Positions 52,108 to 61,122 of a stretch of 64,000 nucleotides of DNA are shown one piece after another. Numbering within the stretch: position 1 is the first letter of the stretch; each line of letters begins with the position of its first letter. This DNA comes from JAAGZL01 sp964628835 (GTDB taxonomy: Bacteria; Pseudomonadota; Gammaproteobacteria; Chromatiales; Chromatiaceae). The notes under the pieces are model-generated. The model saw only the letters and a program-made list of their open reading frames with translations, ran no database searches and had not been told where the DNA came from. Location: the NCBI GenBank assembly GCA_964628835.1, contig CAZVME010000005.1, forward strand, positions 9,609-73,608, given 5' to 3'. The translations under genes and the position numbers were made by a program.

Positions 52108-53419
52108 CATAAGTCCAATGCAAAAAATCATTATCTTTCTGGTCCTGGCCGTGATGAGCCACAGTGTCTGGTCGGGTCCGGCCATCCAGAGTTGGAGCAC
52201 TGCAAATGGGGCCAGGGTACTGTATGTGCCTGCCCCCGATCTGCCCATGGTGGATATGCGGGTGGTGTTTGATGCCGGCAGCTCCCGTGATGGCGACAAG
52301 TCCGGGCTGTCGCAGCTGACCAATGCCCTGCTCACGGAGGGGGCGGGAGATTGGGGTGCGGACCAGATAGCCCAGCGTATGGATTCGGTGGGGGCCAATA
52401 TGGGTAGTGGTGCCATGCGGGATATGGCCTGGGTCTCACTGCGTACTCTCACGCAAGAGCAGGCCTTTAATACCAGTGTCACCACCCTGGCCGGGATCTT
52501 GAATGCACCAACCTTTCCGGCCGATGCCCTGGAACGCAATCGCAAGATGATGCTGGCCGGGTTGCAGCGTGAGGAGCAGTCCCCGGGTAGTGTGGCCAAG
52601 AAGCTGTTCATGCGCCGGGTATTTGGTTCTCACCCCTACGCCATTCACAGTGGTGGCACCAAAGAGTCTCTTACGGCCATAACCCGAGATGATGTGCTGG
52701 CCCAGTACCGGCGCTTCTATGTGGCCAAAAATGCCACCATCTCTATTGTGGGTGCGCTGGACAGGAAACAGGCGGAGGCCCTGGCGGATCGGCTCACCGT
52801 AAATATGTCAGCCGGCGCCGCTGCCCCCAAGCTGCCAGCGGTGGATGTCCTGAAGCAGGCGTCGGACCAGAATGTTTCGTTCCCCTCCAGTCAGTCCCAC
52901 ATCCTGTTGGGACAGCCGGGGATGAAGCGGGGTGATCCTGACTATTTCGCGCTGTATGTGGGTAACCACATCCTGGGTGGTGGCGGGCTGGTTTCGCTCC
53001 TGAGCGATGAGGTGCGTGAGAAACGTGGCCTCTCTTACAGTGTCTACAGCTATTTTTCACCCATGCGCGCCAACGGTCCCTTTGTCTTGGGGGCGCAGAC
53101 CAAAAACCAGCGGGCCACAGAGGCGCTGGAGGTGATGCGTAAGACCTTGGTGGATTACATCCAACGTGGTCCCACAGATAAAGAGCTGCAGGCGGCCAAA
53201 CAGAACATCACCGGCGGATTTCCCCTGAGTATCGCCAGTAATGGCAAGATCGTGGAGTATCTCTCCATGATGGGTTTTTACAAGTTGCCACTGGATCACC
53301 TGGACACCTTCGTGGGCAAGATCAACGCCCTGACCAAGGAGCAGATCATGGACGCCTTCAAACGCCGGGTACACCCAGAGCGGTTTGTGACCGTGGTGGT
53401 GGGTAATGGTAAGAGTTAG
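52097..53419 (+). CDS. M16 family peptidase-like protein, non-catalytic subunit
   Basis: 440 residues from ATG 52097, chosen because GGAGG lies 6 bases upstream; the frame opens at 52016. It overlaps the upstream gene by 11 bases. Signal peptide IIIFLVLAVMSHSVWS. The M16 fold is clear (RDGDKSGLSQLTNALLTEG, GKIVEYLSMMGFYKLPLDHLD), but HxxEH is replaced, so it should be the partner that completes the closed chamber of the catalytic subunit. Confidence 0.92.
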   Translation: MVDNISPMQKIIIFLVLAVMSHSVWSGPAIQSWSTANGARVLYVPAPDLPMVDMRVVFDAGSSRDGDKSGLSQLTNALLTEGAGDWGADQIAQRMDSVGANMGSGAMRDMAWVSLRTLTQEQAFNTSVTTLAGILNAPTFPADALERNRKMMLAGLQREEQSPGSVAKKLFMRRVFGSHPYAIHSGGTKESLTAITRDDVLAQYRRFYVAKNATISIVGALDRKQAEALADRLTVNMSAGAAAPKLPAVDVLKQASDQNVSFPSSQSHILLGQPGMKRGDPDYFALYVGNHILGGGGLVSLLSDEVREKRGLSYSVYSYFSPMRANGPFVLGAQTKNQRATEALEVMRKTLVDYIQRGPTDKELQAAKQNITGGFPLSIASNGKIVEYLSMMGFYKLPLDHLDTFVGKINALTKEQIMDAFKRRVHPERFVTVVVGNGKS

Positions 53420-53428
53420 CCTGTAACC

Positions 53429-53998
53429 ATGGGCAGAAGCGTGCGTCGGGGCAACCAAGTCAGGATCATTGGCGGGGAGCATCGTGGACGTAAGCTGGGC
53501 TTTCCAGATATCCCCGGATTGCGTCCCACGGGAGACCGCATCCGCGAGACCCTGTTTAATTGGCTACAGACCAGCCTACCAGGGGCCAAATGCCTGGACC
53601 TGTTTGCAGGTAGCGGCGCTCTGGGCCTGGAAGCGGCTTCACGGGGTGCTGGTCAGGTGCTTATGTTGGATCGTTCAGCTGTGGTGGTGGATCAACTGCG
53701 GCAAAACATCGCCTTGTTGGGCCTGAACCAAACCTCGGTGGAGCAGGCCGATGCCCTCACCCGGTTGCAGGCCGCACCGCAACCCTTCGATATCGTATTT
53801 CTGGATCCACCCTTTGCCGATGAGCTGTTACAGCAGGTATGTTACCAGCTTGAGGCGGGGGGATGGTTAAAGCCGGATACGTTGCTATACATTGAAATCG
53901 ATGCAGCCAAAGGCCTGCCGCAACTGCCATCGGGTTGGCGGCAGCTCAAGGAGAAAAGAGCTGGTCAGGTGGAGTATTTCCTCTACTCCAGCAGATAA
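53429..53998 (+). CDS. rsmD: 16S rRNA (guanine-966-N2)-methyltransferase
   Basis: 189 residues. Opens QVRIIGGEHRGRKLGFPD with RPTGDRIRETLFNWL, then motif I CLDLFAGSGALGLEAASRG and the catalytic DPPF in IVFLDPPFADE. Methylates G966 of 16S rRNA. Ten bases after the M16 pair. Confidence 0.95.
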   Translation: MGRSVRRGNQVRIIGGEHRGRKLGFPDIPGLRPTGDRIRETLFNWLQTSLPGAKCLDLFAGSGALGLEAASRGAGQVLMLDRSAVVVDQLRQNIALLGLNQTSVEQADALTRLQAAPQPFDIVFLDPPFADELLQQVCYQLEAGGWLKPDTLLYIEIDAAKGLPQLPSGWRQLKEKRAGQVEYFLYSSR

Positions 53999-54175
53999 AA
54001 TATGGCCTGTATTTCCGCACTTGCTTCCACGGATTTTTTCTGTCCTAACTGGTCTATAATCACCCTTGGTTGTATGGTTGCGGGGCTGGCCGGCACATAA
54101 AGAGCCATTTGCCTGATAAATGTCCATCAATCTGGTAATACCGACCAATTTCAGGAGAATTTAGGGATAATTTGG

Positions 54176-54203
54176 TTGACATCTCGGGTGCAGACAATAT
54201 TAT
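54176..54203 (+). promoter_or_regulatory. Sigma-70 promoter for coaD
   Basis: TTGACA (54176-54181), 16 bases, TATTAT (54198-54203). Both hexamers match consensus well. It lies 25 bases before the coaD ATG, giving a short leader. Confidence 0.78.
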
Positions 54204-54227
54204 CGGTCCAACCATAAGACATGACCC

Positions 54228-54704
54228 ATGACTACAGCTCTCTATCCAGGTACCTTTGATCCAATAACCAACGGCCATAGTGACATAGTCGCCCGGGCTG
54301 AACTGCTGTTTGACAGGGTGGTGGTTGCGGTTGCGGCAAACCCTGGTAAACAGCCGGCGTTTAGCCTGGATGAACGGGTTGCCATGGCCAAACAGGTTCT
54401 GGCTGGACATGAACGGGTTGAGGTCATAGAGTTTGATTCTCTGCTGGTTAATTTTGCCAGCGAATGTGGGGCCAGCGTGATCCTGAGAGGGTTGCGCGCG
54501 GTGTCCGACTTTGAGTACGAATTCCAGCTTGCTGGGATGAACAGGCGTTTGGCGCCAGATATAGAGACGGTGTTTCTTACGCCGAGCGAGCAATTCGCAT
54601 ATATTTCGTCCAGTCTGGTGCGTGAGGTAGCAGCGCTGGGCGGAGACGTTTCAGAGTTTGTCCACCCGGTGGTGGTGAGTGCCCTGGCGGGGCGGGTTCG
54701 CTGA
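54228..54704 (+). CDS. coaD: Phosphopantetheine adenylyltransferase
   Basis: 158 residues, standard length. The nucleotidyl-transferase motif is TFDPITNGHSDI and the second is FAYISSSLVREVA. Makes dephospho-CoA from phosphopantetheine and ATP. A strong promoter directly upstream separates it from rsmD. Confidence 0.96.
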   Translation: MTTALYPGTFDPITNGHSDIVARAELLFDRVVVAVAANPGKQPAFSLDERVAMAKQVLAGHERVEVIEFDSLLVNFASECGASVILRGLRAVSDFEYEFQLAGMNRRLAPDIETVFLTPSEQFAYISSSLVREVAALGGDVSEFVHPVVVSALAGRVR

Positions 54705-54764
54705 TTGCTAGGTATTGTAAACGTGACTAGGGGGAATATACCCCCAAAAATCAGGAGTTAAAAA

Positions 54765-55010
54765 ATGGCTTTAATTATTACAGACGAATGCATCAACTGT
54801 GATGTGTGTGTTCCCGAGTGCCCAAATGAGGCGATCAGCGAAGGCGATGAGATCTATGTAATTGACCCCGCTCTCTGTACCGAGTGTGTGGGCCATTTCG
54901 ATGAGCCACAGTGTGTTGAAGTCTGCCCGGTAGACTGCATCCCTAAAGACCCGGATAACGAAGAGAGCGAAGAGGAACTGACGGCCAAGTTTGAGAAACT
55001 GACAGCCTGA
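54765..55010 (+). CDS. YfhL family 4Fe-4S dicluster ferredoxin
   Basis: 81 residues with CINCDVCVPECPNEAI and CTECVGHFDEPQCVEVCPVDC, i.e. two [4Fe-4S] sites, one with the loop insertion typical of the Alvin/YfhL type. Low-potential electron carrier. Followed by a strong terminator that falls within the next gene's start region. Confidence 0.94.
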   Translation: MALIITDECINCDVCVPECPNEAISEGDEIYVIDPALCTECVGHFDEPQCVEVCPVDCIPKDPDNEESEEELTAKFEKLTA

Positions 55011-55012
55011 TA

Positions 55013-56710
55013 GTGACCAAGACCTTTCATGTGGTTTGCGGAAAGGCCCCCTGGTGGGGCCTTTTTGTTTTTCTGCTGCTCGGGTTTTCTGTCGCACCTG
55101 TTGTTATTGCGGGGCCGCCGGCTGCCATAGCGTCGGCCCATCCTCTGGCAACTGAGGCTGGACATGAGATCCTGTCCCAAGGTGGTAACGCCTTCGATGC
55201 GGCAGTGGCGGTGAGCGCCGCTCTGGCGGTGGTGGAACCATACAGCTCTGGGATCGGTGGTGGCGGCTTCTGGCTGCTACACCGTGCCGCTGACGGATTT
55301 GAAACCATGGTGGATGGGCGGGAACGTGCGCCACTGAGCGCCAGCTCTGATCTCTATCTGGATCAGGCTGGTGAGGTGGTGCCAGGGCTCTCTATCGATG
55401 GGCCTCTGGCGGCGGGAATTCCAGGAGAGCCAGCGGCCTTGGTGCACATGGCTGAAAAGTATGGTCGCCTGCCACTGAGCGCCAGTCTGGCCCCGGCCAT
55501 TCGGCTGGCGCGTTCCGGTTTTGCCATTAATGAGCACTACCGGCGCATGGCCACCTGGCGGTTGCAGGCCCTGCGTAAATCAGCCGCTGCCAGCAAACTG
55601 TTTCTCCAGGCCGGTGAGGTACCGCCACCCAAGACCAGGATAGTGCAACTACAGTTGGCCACTACCCTGGAGGCCATAGCCCGGGATGGGTTTGCGGGCT
55701 TTTATACAGGCGTGGTTGCTGCTGGCCTGGTGAAGGATGTGCGTGCTGCCGGCGGCATCTGGACCCTGGAGGATCTTCAGCAGTACCGGGTGGTGGAGCG
55801 GGAACCGGTGCGTGGCAGTTACCAGGGTATGCGGATAGTTACTGCTGCCCCCCCTTCCTCCGGTGGGGTTGTGCTGTTGACCATGCTGAATATCCTCGCA
55901 GGCTATGATCTTCCGGCCTTGGCCCCAGTCCAGCGTATACACCTGATGGTAGAGGCCATGCGGCGCGCCTACCGTGATCGCGCTAAATATCTGGGTGATC
56001 CTGATTTTGTTCCCATGCCGGTGGCACGACTGATTCACCCTTTCTATGCCACTGGTCTGGCGCGGGATATCTCCCTGGATCAGGCCGGTGTTTCACTGCC
56101 CCAACAGTTACGGACCGAAGGGGAGGAGGGCAGGGATACCACGCATTTTTCTATCCTCGACCGGGAAGGCAACCGGGTGGCCGCCACCCTCAGTATCAAC
56201 TATCCGTTTGGTTCCGGGTTTGTGTCTCCAGCCACCGGGGTGTTGCTGAATGATGAGATGGACGACTTCTCCTCCCGGCCAGGGGTGCCCAACGTCTATG
56301 GGTTGGTGGGTGGCAAGGCCAATGCCATTGCTCCGGGTAAGCGCATGCTCTCCAGCATGACTCCCACCTTTGTGGAAACCAAAGATGGAGTGGCGATCCT
56401 GGGTACCCCGGGTGGCAGTCGCATCATAACCATGCTGTTGTTGGGAATACTGGAGTTGGCACAGGGGGAGCAGCCTGAGGCCTGGGTTACACGCCCCAGA
56501 TTTCATCATCAGTATCTACCGGACCGGATACAGTATGAACCAGGCGCCCTGACCGAGATGGAGTCAGCACAACTGGAACGGATGGGGCACAGACTGCAAC
56601 CGTTGTCACGAAGCTACGGCAACATGCAGGCTATCTTCTGGAATGAAAAAACCGGTACCGTCAAGGCTGCTAGTGATCCTCGTGGTGTTGGTGCGGCCCT
56701 GGTGCGTTGA
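55013..56710 (+). CDS. ggt: Gamma-glutamyltransferase
   Basis: 565 residues from GTG 55013. Signal peptide GLFVFLLLGFSVAPVVIA, large chain with ERAPLSAS, and the self-cleavage nucleophile Thr in DTTHFSIL (about 376), then the small chain with GGSRIITMLLLG. Hydrolyses glutathione and related peptides in the periplasm. Codons 10-20 also encode a strong terminator hairpin of the preceding ferredoxin gene, so expression may depend on readthrough or an internal promoter. Confidence 0.93.
   Translation: MTKTFHVVCGKAPWWGLFVFLLLGFSVAPVVIAGPPAAIASAHPLATEAGHEILSQGGNAFDAAVAVSAALAVVEPYSSGIGGGGFWLLHRAADGFETMVDGRERAPLSASSDLYLDQAGEVVPGLSIDGPLAAGIPGEPAALVHMAEKYGRLPLSASLAPAIRLARSGFAINEHYRRMATWRLQALRKSAAASKLFLQAGEVPPPKTRIVQLQLATTLEAIARDGFAGFYTGVVAAGLVKDVRAAGGIWTLEDLQQYRVVEREPVRGSYQGMRIVTAAPPSSGGVVLLTMLNILAGYDLPALAPVQRIHLMVEAMRRAYRDRAKYLGDPDFVPMPVARLIHPFYATGLARDISLDQAGVSLPQQLRTEGEEGRDTTHFSILDREGNRVAATLSINYPFGSGFVSPATGVLLNDEMDDFSSRPGVPNVYGLVGGKANAIAPGKRMLSSMTPTFVETKDGVAILGTPGGSRIITMLLLGILELAQGEQPEAWVTRPRFHHQYLPDRIQYEPGALTEMESAQLERMGHRLQPLSRSYGNMQAIFWNEKTGTVKAASDPRGVGAALVR
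55042..55070 (+). terminator. Terminator inside the ggt signal-peptide region
   Basis: AAAGGCCCC (55042-55050) and GGGGCCTTT (55056-55064) form a perfect 9-bp stem with loop CTGGT, followed by T5 G T5. It begins 32 bases past the ferredoxin stop. Confidence 0.82.
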
Positions 56711-56980
56711 GTTGTTTTATACTCGAATGGAAGTTGGATGCAGGGGCCATGCTGATAAACAAACACTCCCCCCAACTTATTGTCACGCTGCACCAGTGGT
56801 AGCACTAATAAGGTGCATTGTTGCCCTGGTGTTAGGCAATAATCTATAAATATGTCGGCATAATGTTTTCTTGGTTATGCGTGGGAATATTATTTGCGAA
56901 GATGGCAGCGGTGTATTGTCGCCGATCAGATTATGGGTCGAGCTTGTACAGCCATCCGATTAAACAGTAGGAGAGATGAT

Positions 56981-57202
56981 ATGCAATTCAGTCCTTGTCG
57001 TGGAAAGGATAACTGCACAGAAGGTGGAACTCACTGCGATGGTTGTGGACGCACCCATGAAGAGATTGCCACTACCCGCGCCCTGATAGCCTCGATAGCA
57101 GATTATGCCGTCAAGATGGGGTATGAGAACTATTCTGAGTTCACCTCCTTTATTGGAGACAAGGCGGAAAAGACCGTTCGGTTCAGGCTCGATAACTCGT
57201 AG
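56981..57202 (+). CDS. DUF1289-like Cys-rich small protein
   Basis: 73 residues from ATG 56981, chosen for GGAGAG upstream; the frame opens at 56894. MQFSPCRGKDNC, then THCDGCGRTHEEI: the C-x5-C-x6-C-x2-C pattern with GCGRT matches DUF1289. Probably a small metal-binding protein. No function known. Confidence 0.72.
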   Translation: MQFSPCRGKDNCTEGGTHCDGCGRTHEEIATTRALIASIADYAVKMGYENYSEFTSFIGDKAEKTVRFRLDNS

Positions 57203-57252
57203 TACAAATGGTGATGGTTACATCAGCAGAGAAACATCTGGCGTGAGTTTGT

Positions 57253-57287
57253 GTTAACCGCCTGCCTTGGCAGGAAGCTAGGTTAAC
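57253..57287. repeat. Nested hairpin downstream of the DUF1289-like gene
   Basis: GTTAACC (57253-57259) pairs with GGTTAAC (57281-57287), and inside them CCTGCC (57261-57266) with GGCAGG (57269-57274). An A-run follows, not a T-run. Could stabilise the 3' end of the mRNA. Confidence 0.5.
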
Positions 57288-57390
57288 AAAAAAGTTTTGG
57301 CTGTTGCCCGCAATGCGGATGACCCAGACAAAGAGTGTCCTGACTTGTGTAGGTCACTACTTTGTTTGCAGGTCGTGGAAGGAGAAGTAG

Positions 57391-58572
57391 ATGAAATCAG
57401 CACCACGTGAGATTGTTACGCCACATCCAAAGATGTCACTTAGCATACCGGAAGGTATGGCGCCCGTTGAGTTCTTCAATAGCCCGTGTAATTTGAAGAA
57501 TTTGGCCGAAGAGAATGGGCTGTTCCGCACCCCGGAAAACCTCCTCATGTATCGCAAGATTATCGGGCACAGCACTGAGTTTGACACCTCGATAATTCTG
57601 GATACCTCGCGCCGCATTCTGGATCCGCTCGGACGTCCGGTGCGACGTGACCACATGACACGGGATCAGAAGAAGGTGTGGAACAGGATGACTCAGATCC
57701 TGTGTGACTATATGTTGGAGAAATACCCCGACCCTGCCAAACACCTGGTTCTGTGTGGTGAGGCCAGCCTGGACTCCACCTGGCCGTTGAATAAGCCGGG
57801 TGTGCCAAGTATTCGCATGATCCACAACCATTTCATGGTGTTTCCCATCAAGGATCTGGTCAAGGCGGATCACGCCAATCCGAATAATCCAAACCTTACA
57901 GATAGTGGACACCATAGTCTGTTCCTGCGCCATCTGAGTGATGTGTACCATGAGTTTCTGGAGGTGCTGGATCTGCAGATTCTCTCCCCCCTGGCGTCGG
58001 ATGATTGCAGTCTTGAGCTTACCGGTTATCCCCAGGGGCTGCCTAATTGGGAAGTGCTAGGCGGCGCTGAGAAGTTGCAGGACCAATACTTCTGGTATGA
58101 GTACGAACAGGTGCTGCTTGGGTTTCTGGATTTCTATCGCACCTTCTTTTCATTGGTGGCAACCGGCGATCCGAAGGTGCCGGATGATGCCAGTTTTCCC
58201 AGTCAGATAAACGATGTGCTGCTGGGCAACAGTCAGTTCTTGAGGGTGGCCCGTGACTTGCGTGAACAGGTGATTCAAGACCCGAAATTCGCCAACGAAA
58301 TTCGTTGGCGTCCTGCTTACAAGCAGATCCTGTATCGTGACGATAAGGGACGGTTGATTGTTACTATTTCCCAGAACTCTGTTGGTAACGCCATCACCGA
58401 ACTGCTGGGGATCGTGGTGAAGCGTTCTGAATCACCGGAAGAGTACGCCAAGGTGGAGCCCGGACTGGTGGGGCGTCTGTTAGAGGCGCGCGAAAGGTTG
58501 GTCGAGGCTAACTTGGGAGAGCCGATCTCAGCCCCGTCCTGGCCGCATGGTGAGTTTGTCCCTCAAAGCTAG
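57391..58572 (+). CDS. Hypothetical protein with an HNH-like His cluster
   Basis: 393 residues, soluble, no signal peptide. I do not recognise the family. Striking features are several conserved-looking His/Asn patches: MIHNHFMVFPI (about 143-153), DSGHHSLFLRHLSDVYHEF, and a C-terminal QNSVGNAITELLGIVV. The HNHxxV-like strand recalls HIT/GalT active sites, a weak similarity only. AGGAG lies 7 bases before the ATG. It stands alone between the DUF1289-like gene and a convergent ferritin-like gene. Confidence 0.65.
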   Translation: MKSAPREIVTPHPKMSLSIPEGMAPVEFFNSPCNLKNLAEENGLFRTPENLLMYRKIIGHSTEFDTSIILDTSRRILDPLGRPVRRDHMTRDQKKVWNRMTQILCDYMLEKYPDPAKHLVLCGEASLDSTWPLNKPGVPSIRMIHNHFMVFPIKDLVKADHANPNNPNLTDSGHHSLFLRHLSDVYHEFLEVLDLQILSPLASDDCSLELTGYPQGLPNWEVLGGAEKLQDQYFWYEYEQVLLGFLDFYRTFFSLVATGDPKVPDDASFPSQINDVLLGNSQFLRVARDLREQVIQDPKFANEIRWRPAYKQILYRDDKGRLIVTISQNSVGNAITELLGIVVKRSESPEEYAKVEPGLVGRLLEARERLVEANLGEPISAPSWPHGEFVPQS

Positions 58573-58814
58573 AACTGCTGAGGTCTGGTTTATTGGCTAG
58601 TTCACAGAAGAGCAGGATCCTGCGATGCGGACCTGTCGTTGTGTTCTGGATCAAGTGGTTGGGCGGGACTGTATAGTGTTGATCAGCCGATTCAGGACGC
58701 TATATATCAGGATGATTTAGCTACTGCCTGCCTTGGGGCATGGTTTTCATTCCAATGTTTGCAACAACCAGGCAAAACTGTTTGAAATTACTCAGACCCA
58801 CGCCATGGCAGCGG

Positions 58815-59318
58815 TCATACACCGCCGCTATGCACTACCTCATAGTAGAGTTTCTCCAGCTCTGTTTTGTGCTGGGTCTCTTCGTCAGCCAGGAAGATGA
58901 ACAGATCCTTGATCGGGCCGGGTGTGGTGGATTGCGCCAGTGAGCGATACTGTTCCATGGCGGCCTGTTCCCGTCCCATGGCAAACTGCAGTACCTCCTG
59001 ATCGTCTGGTTTATCTCCCAGTTCCGGCAGTTGGATGGCGTCGGAAAACTTGCTGTCGCTGGCTGGGGTCTCCACCATTTCCCGCAGTTGTTGTTCGATG
59101 TCACTACGGGCGCGAAGTTGTGTAAAGAGCTCAAAGTGGTGCTGTTCCTCCAGAGCCAGTTCCTGTACCAGATAACGTATTTGTTTGCTTACCTTGGGGG
59201 CAAGGGTGGCATAGAAATCACGGGCGGAACGTTCAAACCGGATGGCAACATCCAGGATCTCGGCCAGGGTCTTCCTGGACCGCAGTTGCGCATAACCGCT
59301 GGATGGGTCTTTGCTCAT
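58815..59318 (-). CDS. Ferritin-like diiron protein
   Basis: 167 residues forming a four-helix bundle with two ExxH-containing motif pairs: RFERSARDFY with ALEEQHHFELF in the first half, and GREQAAMEQYR with ADEETQHKTELEKLYY in the second. This is the rubrerythrin-type diiron pattern without a rubredoxin tail. Likely peroxide or oxygen reduction. Its start overlaps the NuoI-GltD fusion stop by 4 bases, so the two are co-translated. Confidence 0.86.
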   Translation of the reverse strand: MSKDPSSGYAQLRSRKTLAEILDVAIRFERSARDFYATLAPKVSKQIRYLVQELALEEQHHFELFTQLRARSDIEQQLREMVETPASDSKFSDAIQLPELGDKPDDQEVLQFAMGREQAAMEQYRSLAQSTTPGPIKDLFIFLADEETQHKTELEKLYYEVVHSGGV

Positions 59319-61120
59319 TTCTGATACTCACTCTGGGTTTTAAGGTAGTTGTCAATACTGGTGGCAGCCCGGTGCCCATCCGCCACTGCATGCACCACGT
59401 CAGGACCCTTGACACAGTCACCGGCCGCCCACAGCCAGGTCTCAGAGGTGCGGCCGTCGCGGTCCACGGTGAGGCGTCCCCGGTTCCACTCCAGTTGTTC
59501 TGTCAGCTCTTCTCCCAACAGACTTACATCAGACATCTGGCCGATGGCTTCAATCACCATCGCGCCGAGATGAACCTGTTCATCTGATTCATCGTAGCTG
59601 GGGGCAAACCTGCCCTGGTCATCAAAGATGGAAATAACCCCCCAGCTCTTTAGCCCGGTCAGGTTACCACTGTTGTCGATCATGATCTCCTGTGGCCCGC
59701 GTGCATCCAGGATCTCAATGCCCTCTTCTCGGCACTCCTTCACCTCTTCCGGGTCGGCCAGGAAGTGGTCAAAATCCTCCAGTGCGGTAACGGTAAGATT
59801 GACCTCTCCATGTTGTTGCTTCTGCAGACGGGCCATACTGCGGGCGATATCCATGGCCACGTTGCCGCCGCCGATCACTACCAGTTGGCGCGGTGCTTCG
59901 ATCTCTTCGCCATCGGTGATGGTGCGTAGCAGATCCACCGCCTTGGTGACCTCCTGGTGCTCGGAGCCGGGTATCCGGGTGGAGCGCCCCAGGTGCAGGC
60001 CGATGGATAACAGTACTGCGTCATACTCTTGCTGTAACTGCTGCATGGAGACATCCGAACCCACACGGTTGTTGCAGTGGATCTTCACCCCCATGGAGCG
60101 GATCAGGTCGATATCACGGTCGATCATATCGTAAGGCAGGCGGTATTCAGGGATGCCGTAACGGGTCATGCCGCCAGGATTTTCCCGCTCCTCGTAGACC
60201 ACCACCTCATGGCCTTTCCTGGCCAGATCATAGGCGGTGGTCAGACCGGCAGGACCGGAGCCGATGATGGCTACCCTGTTGCCGCTGGCCGGTGCTGGGT
60301 CGCCCACGATCTCGCGGTATTTTTCGTATGGCACCTGATCTGTGATGTGGCGCTTGAGCCAGCGGATTGCCACTGGTTCGCCCTCGTGTTGCACCGCACA
60401 TGCGGTTTCACATTTATGGGTACAGATCCGTCCACACACCTCGGAAAATGGATTGGTCTCGTACAGCAGGGCCAGGCCCCGCTCGTAGTCGCCATCACGT
60501 ACTGCGGCGATATAGTCCGGAATCGACATATGGGTCGGACAGGTGGCGACACACAGGCCGCAGGCGACGCAGCGCTCGGCCTCAAGTAGTCCATCCGCCA
60601 GGGAATATCCATCCACGATCTCGGCAAATGAGCTGATGCGTTCATCCGGCTCACGTTCATTCATCTCTACCCGTCGTGAGGGAGTAAGGCGGTGGCCCTC
60701 GGGCCGTCTGTAGCCAAGCTCGGCATCGTCCCAATGTTTCTTGTCGACGCCGGGTATGAAACGGAAGGCATCTGGGTCGCTCTCCACCCACTTGTATTCG
60801 TTGGACATGGTGAGTGAGCCGGTCATGCAGATATCCACACACAGGGCGCACCAGCAGCAGCGACCGTAGTCGATGCGGGGGCGTAGGCCTGAATCACCTG
60901 ACTCGGCGGGGATCTCCTCCACCGGCACCATGTCGATGGCGGCGTTCTGGCAGATGGTCTCACAGGTGCCGCAGCCGATGCAGGACTGTACATCGTTCTG
61001 GTGAAAGCCACGGTAACGTGCAGCACCGGGACGCTCATTGAGCGGGTCGGCAATGGTCACCGGGTCGCGGAACAGGTATTTCCACGCGGTAAAGGGTGAG
61101 AGGACGTCACGTATGCTCAT
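59315..61120 (-). CDS. NuoI-GltD fusion: ferredoxin domain with FAD/NAD(P)H oxidoreductase
   Basis: 601 residues. Residues 1-110 are NuoI-like with two [4Fe-4S] sites (C47/C50/C53/C57 and C88 or C89/C91/C94/C98). A GltD-type domain follows, with a cluster region C184-C194 and C229-C241, FAD-binding GSGPAGLTTAYDLA (from about 287), NAD(P)-binding VIGGGNVAMDIARSMA and the closing AAGDCVKGPDVVHAV. It replaces the NuoE/F/G input of normal complex I. Transcribed with nuoD upstream (2-base gap) and the ferritin-like gene downstream. Confidence 0.85.
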   Translation of the reverse strand: MSIRDVLSPFTAWKYLFRDPVTIADPLNERPGAARYRGFHQNDVQSCIGCGTCETICQNAAIDMVPVEEIPAESGDSGLRPRIDYGRCCWCALCVDICMTGSLTMSNEYKWVESDPDAFRFIPGVDKKHWDDAELGYRRPEGHRLTPSRRVEMNEREPDERISSFAEIVDGYSLADGLLEAERCVACGLCVATCPTHMSIPDYIAAVRDGDYERGLALLYETNPFSEVCGRICTHKCETACAVQHEGEPVAIRWLKRHITDQVPYEKYREIVGDPAPASGNRVAIIGSGPAGLTTAYDLARKGHEVVVYEERENPGGMTRYGIPEYRLPYDMIDRDIDLIRSMGVKIHCNNRVGSDVSMQQLQQEYDAVLLSIGLHLGRSTRIPGSEHQEVTKAVDLLRTITDGEEIEAPRQLVVIGGGNVAMDIARSMARLQKQQHGEVNLTVTALEDFDHFLADPEEVKECREEGIEILDARGPQEIMIDNSGNLTGLKSWGVISIFDDQGRFAPSYDESDEQVHLGAMVIEAIGQMSDVSLLGEELTEQLEWNRGRLTVDRDGRTSETWLWAAGDCVKGPDVVHAVADGHRAATSIDNYLKTQSEYQK

Positions 61121-61122
61121 GG

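Noticed and set aside
54060..54593. Antisense open frame opposite coaD
   Set aside because: Opposes a highly conserved enzyme and its promoter; no family features.
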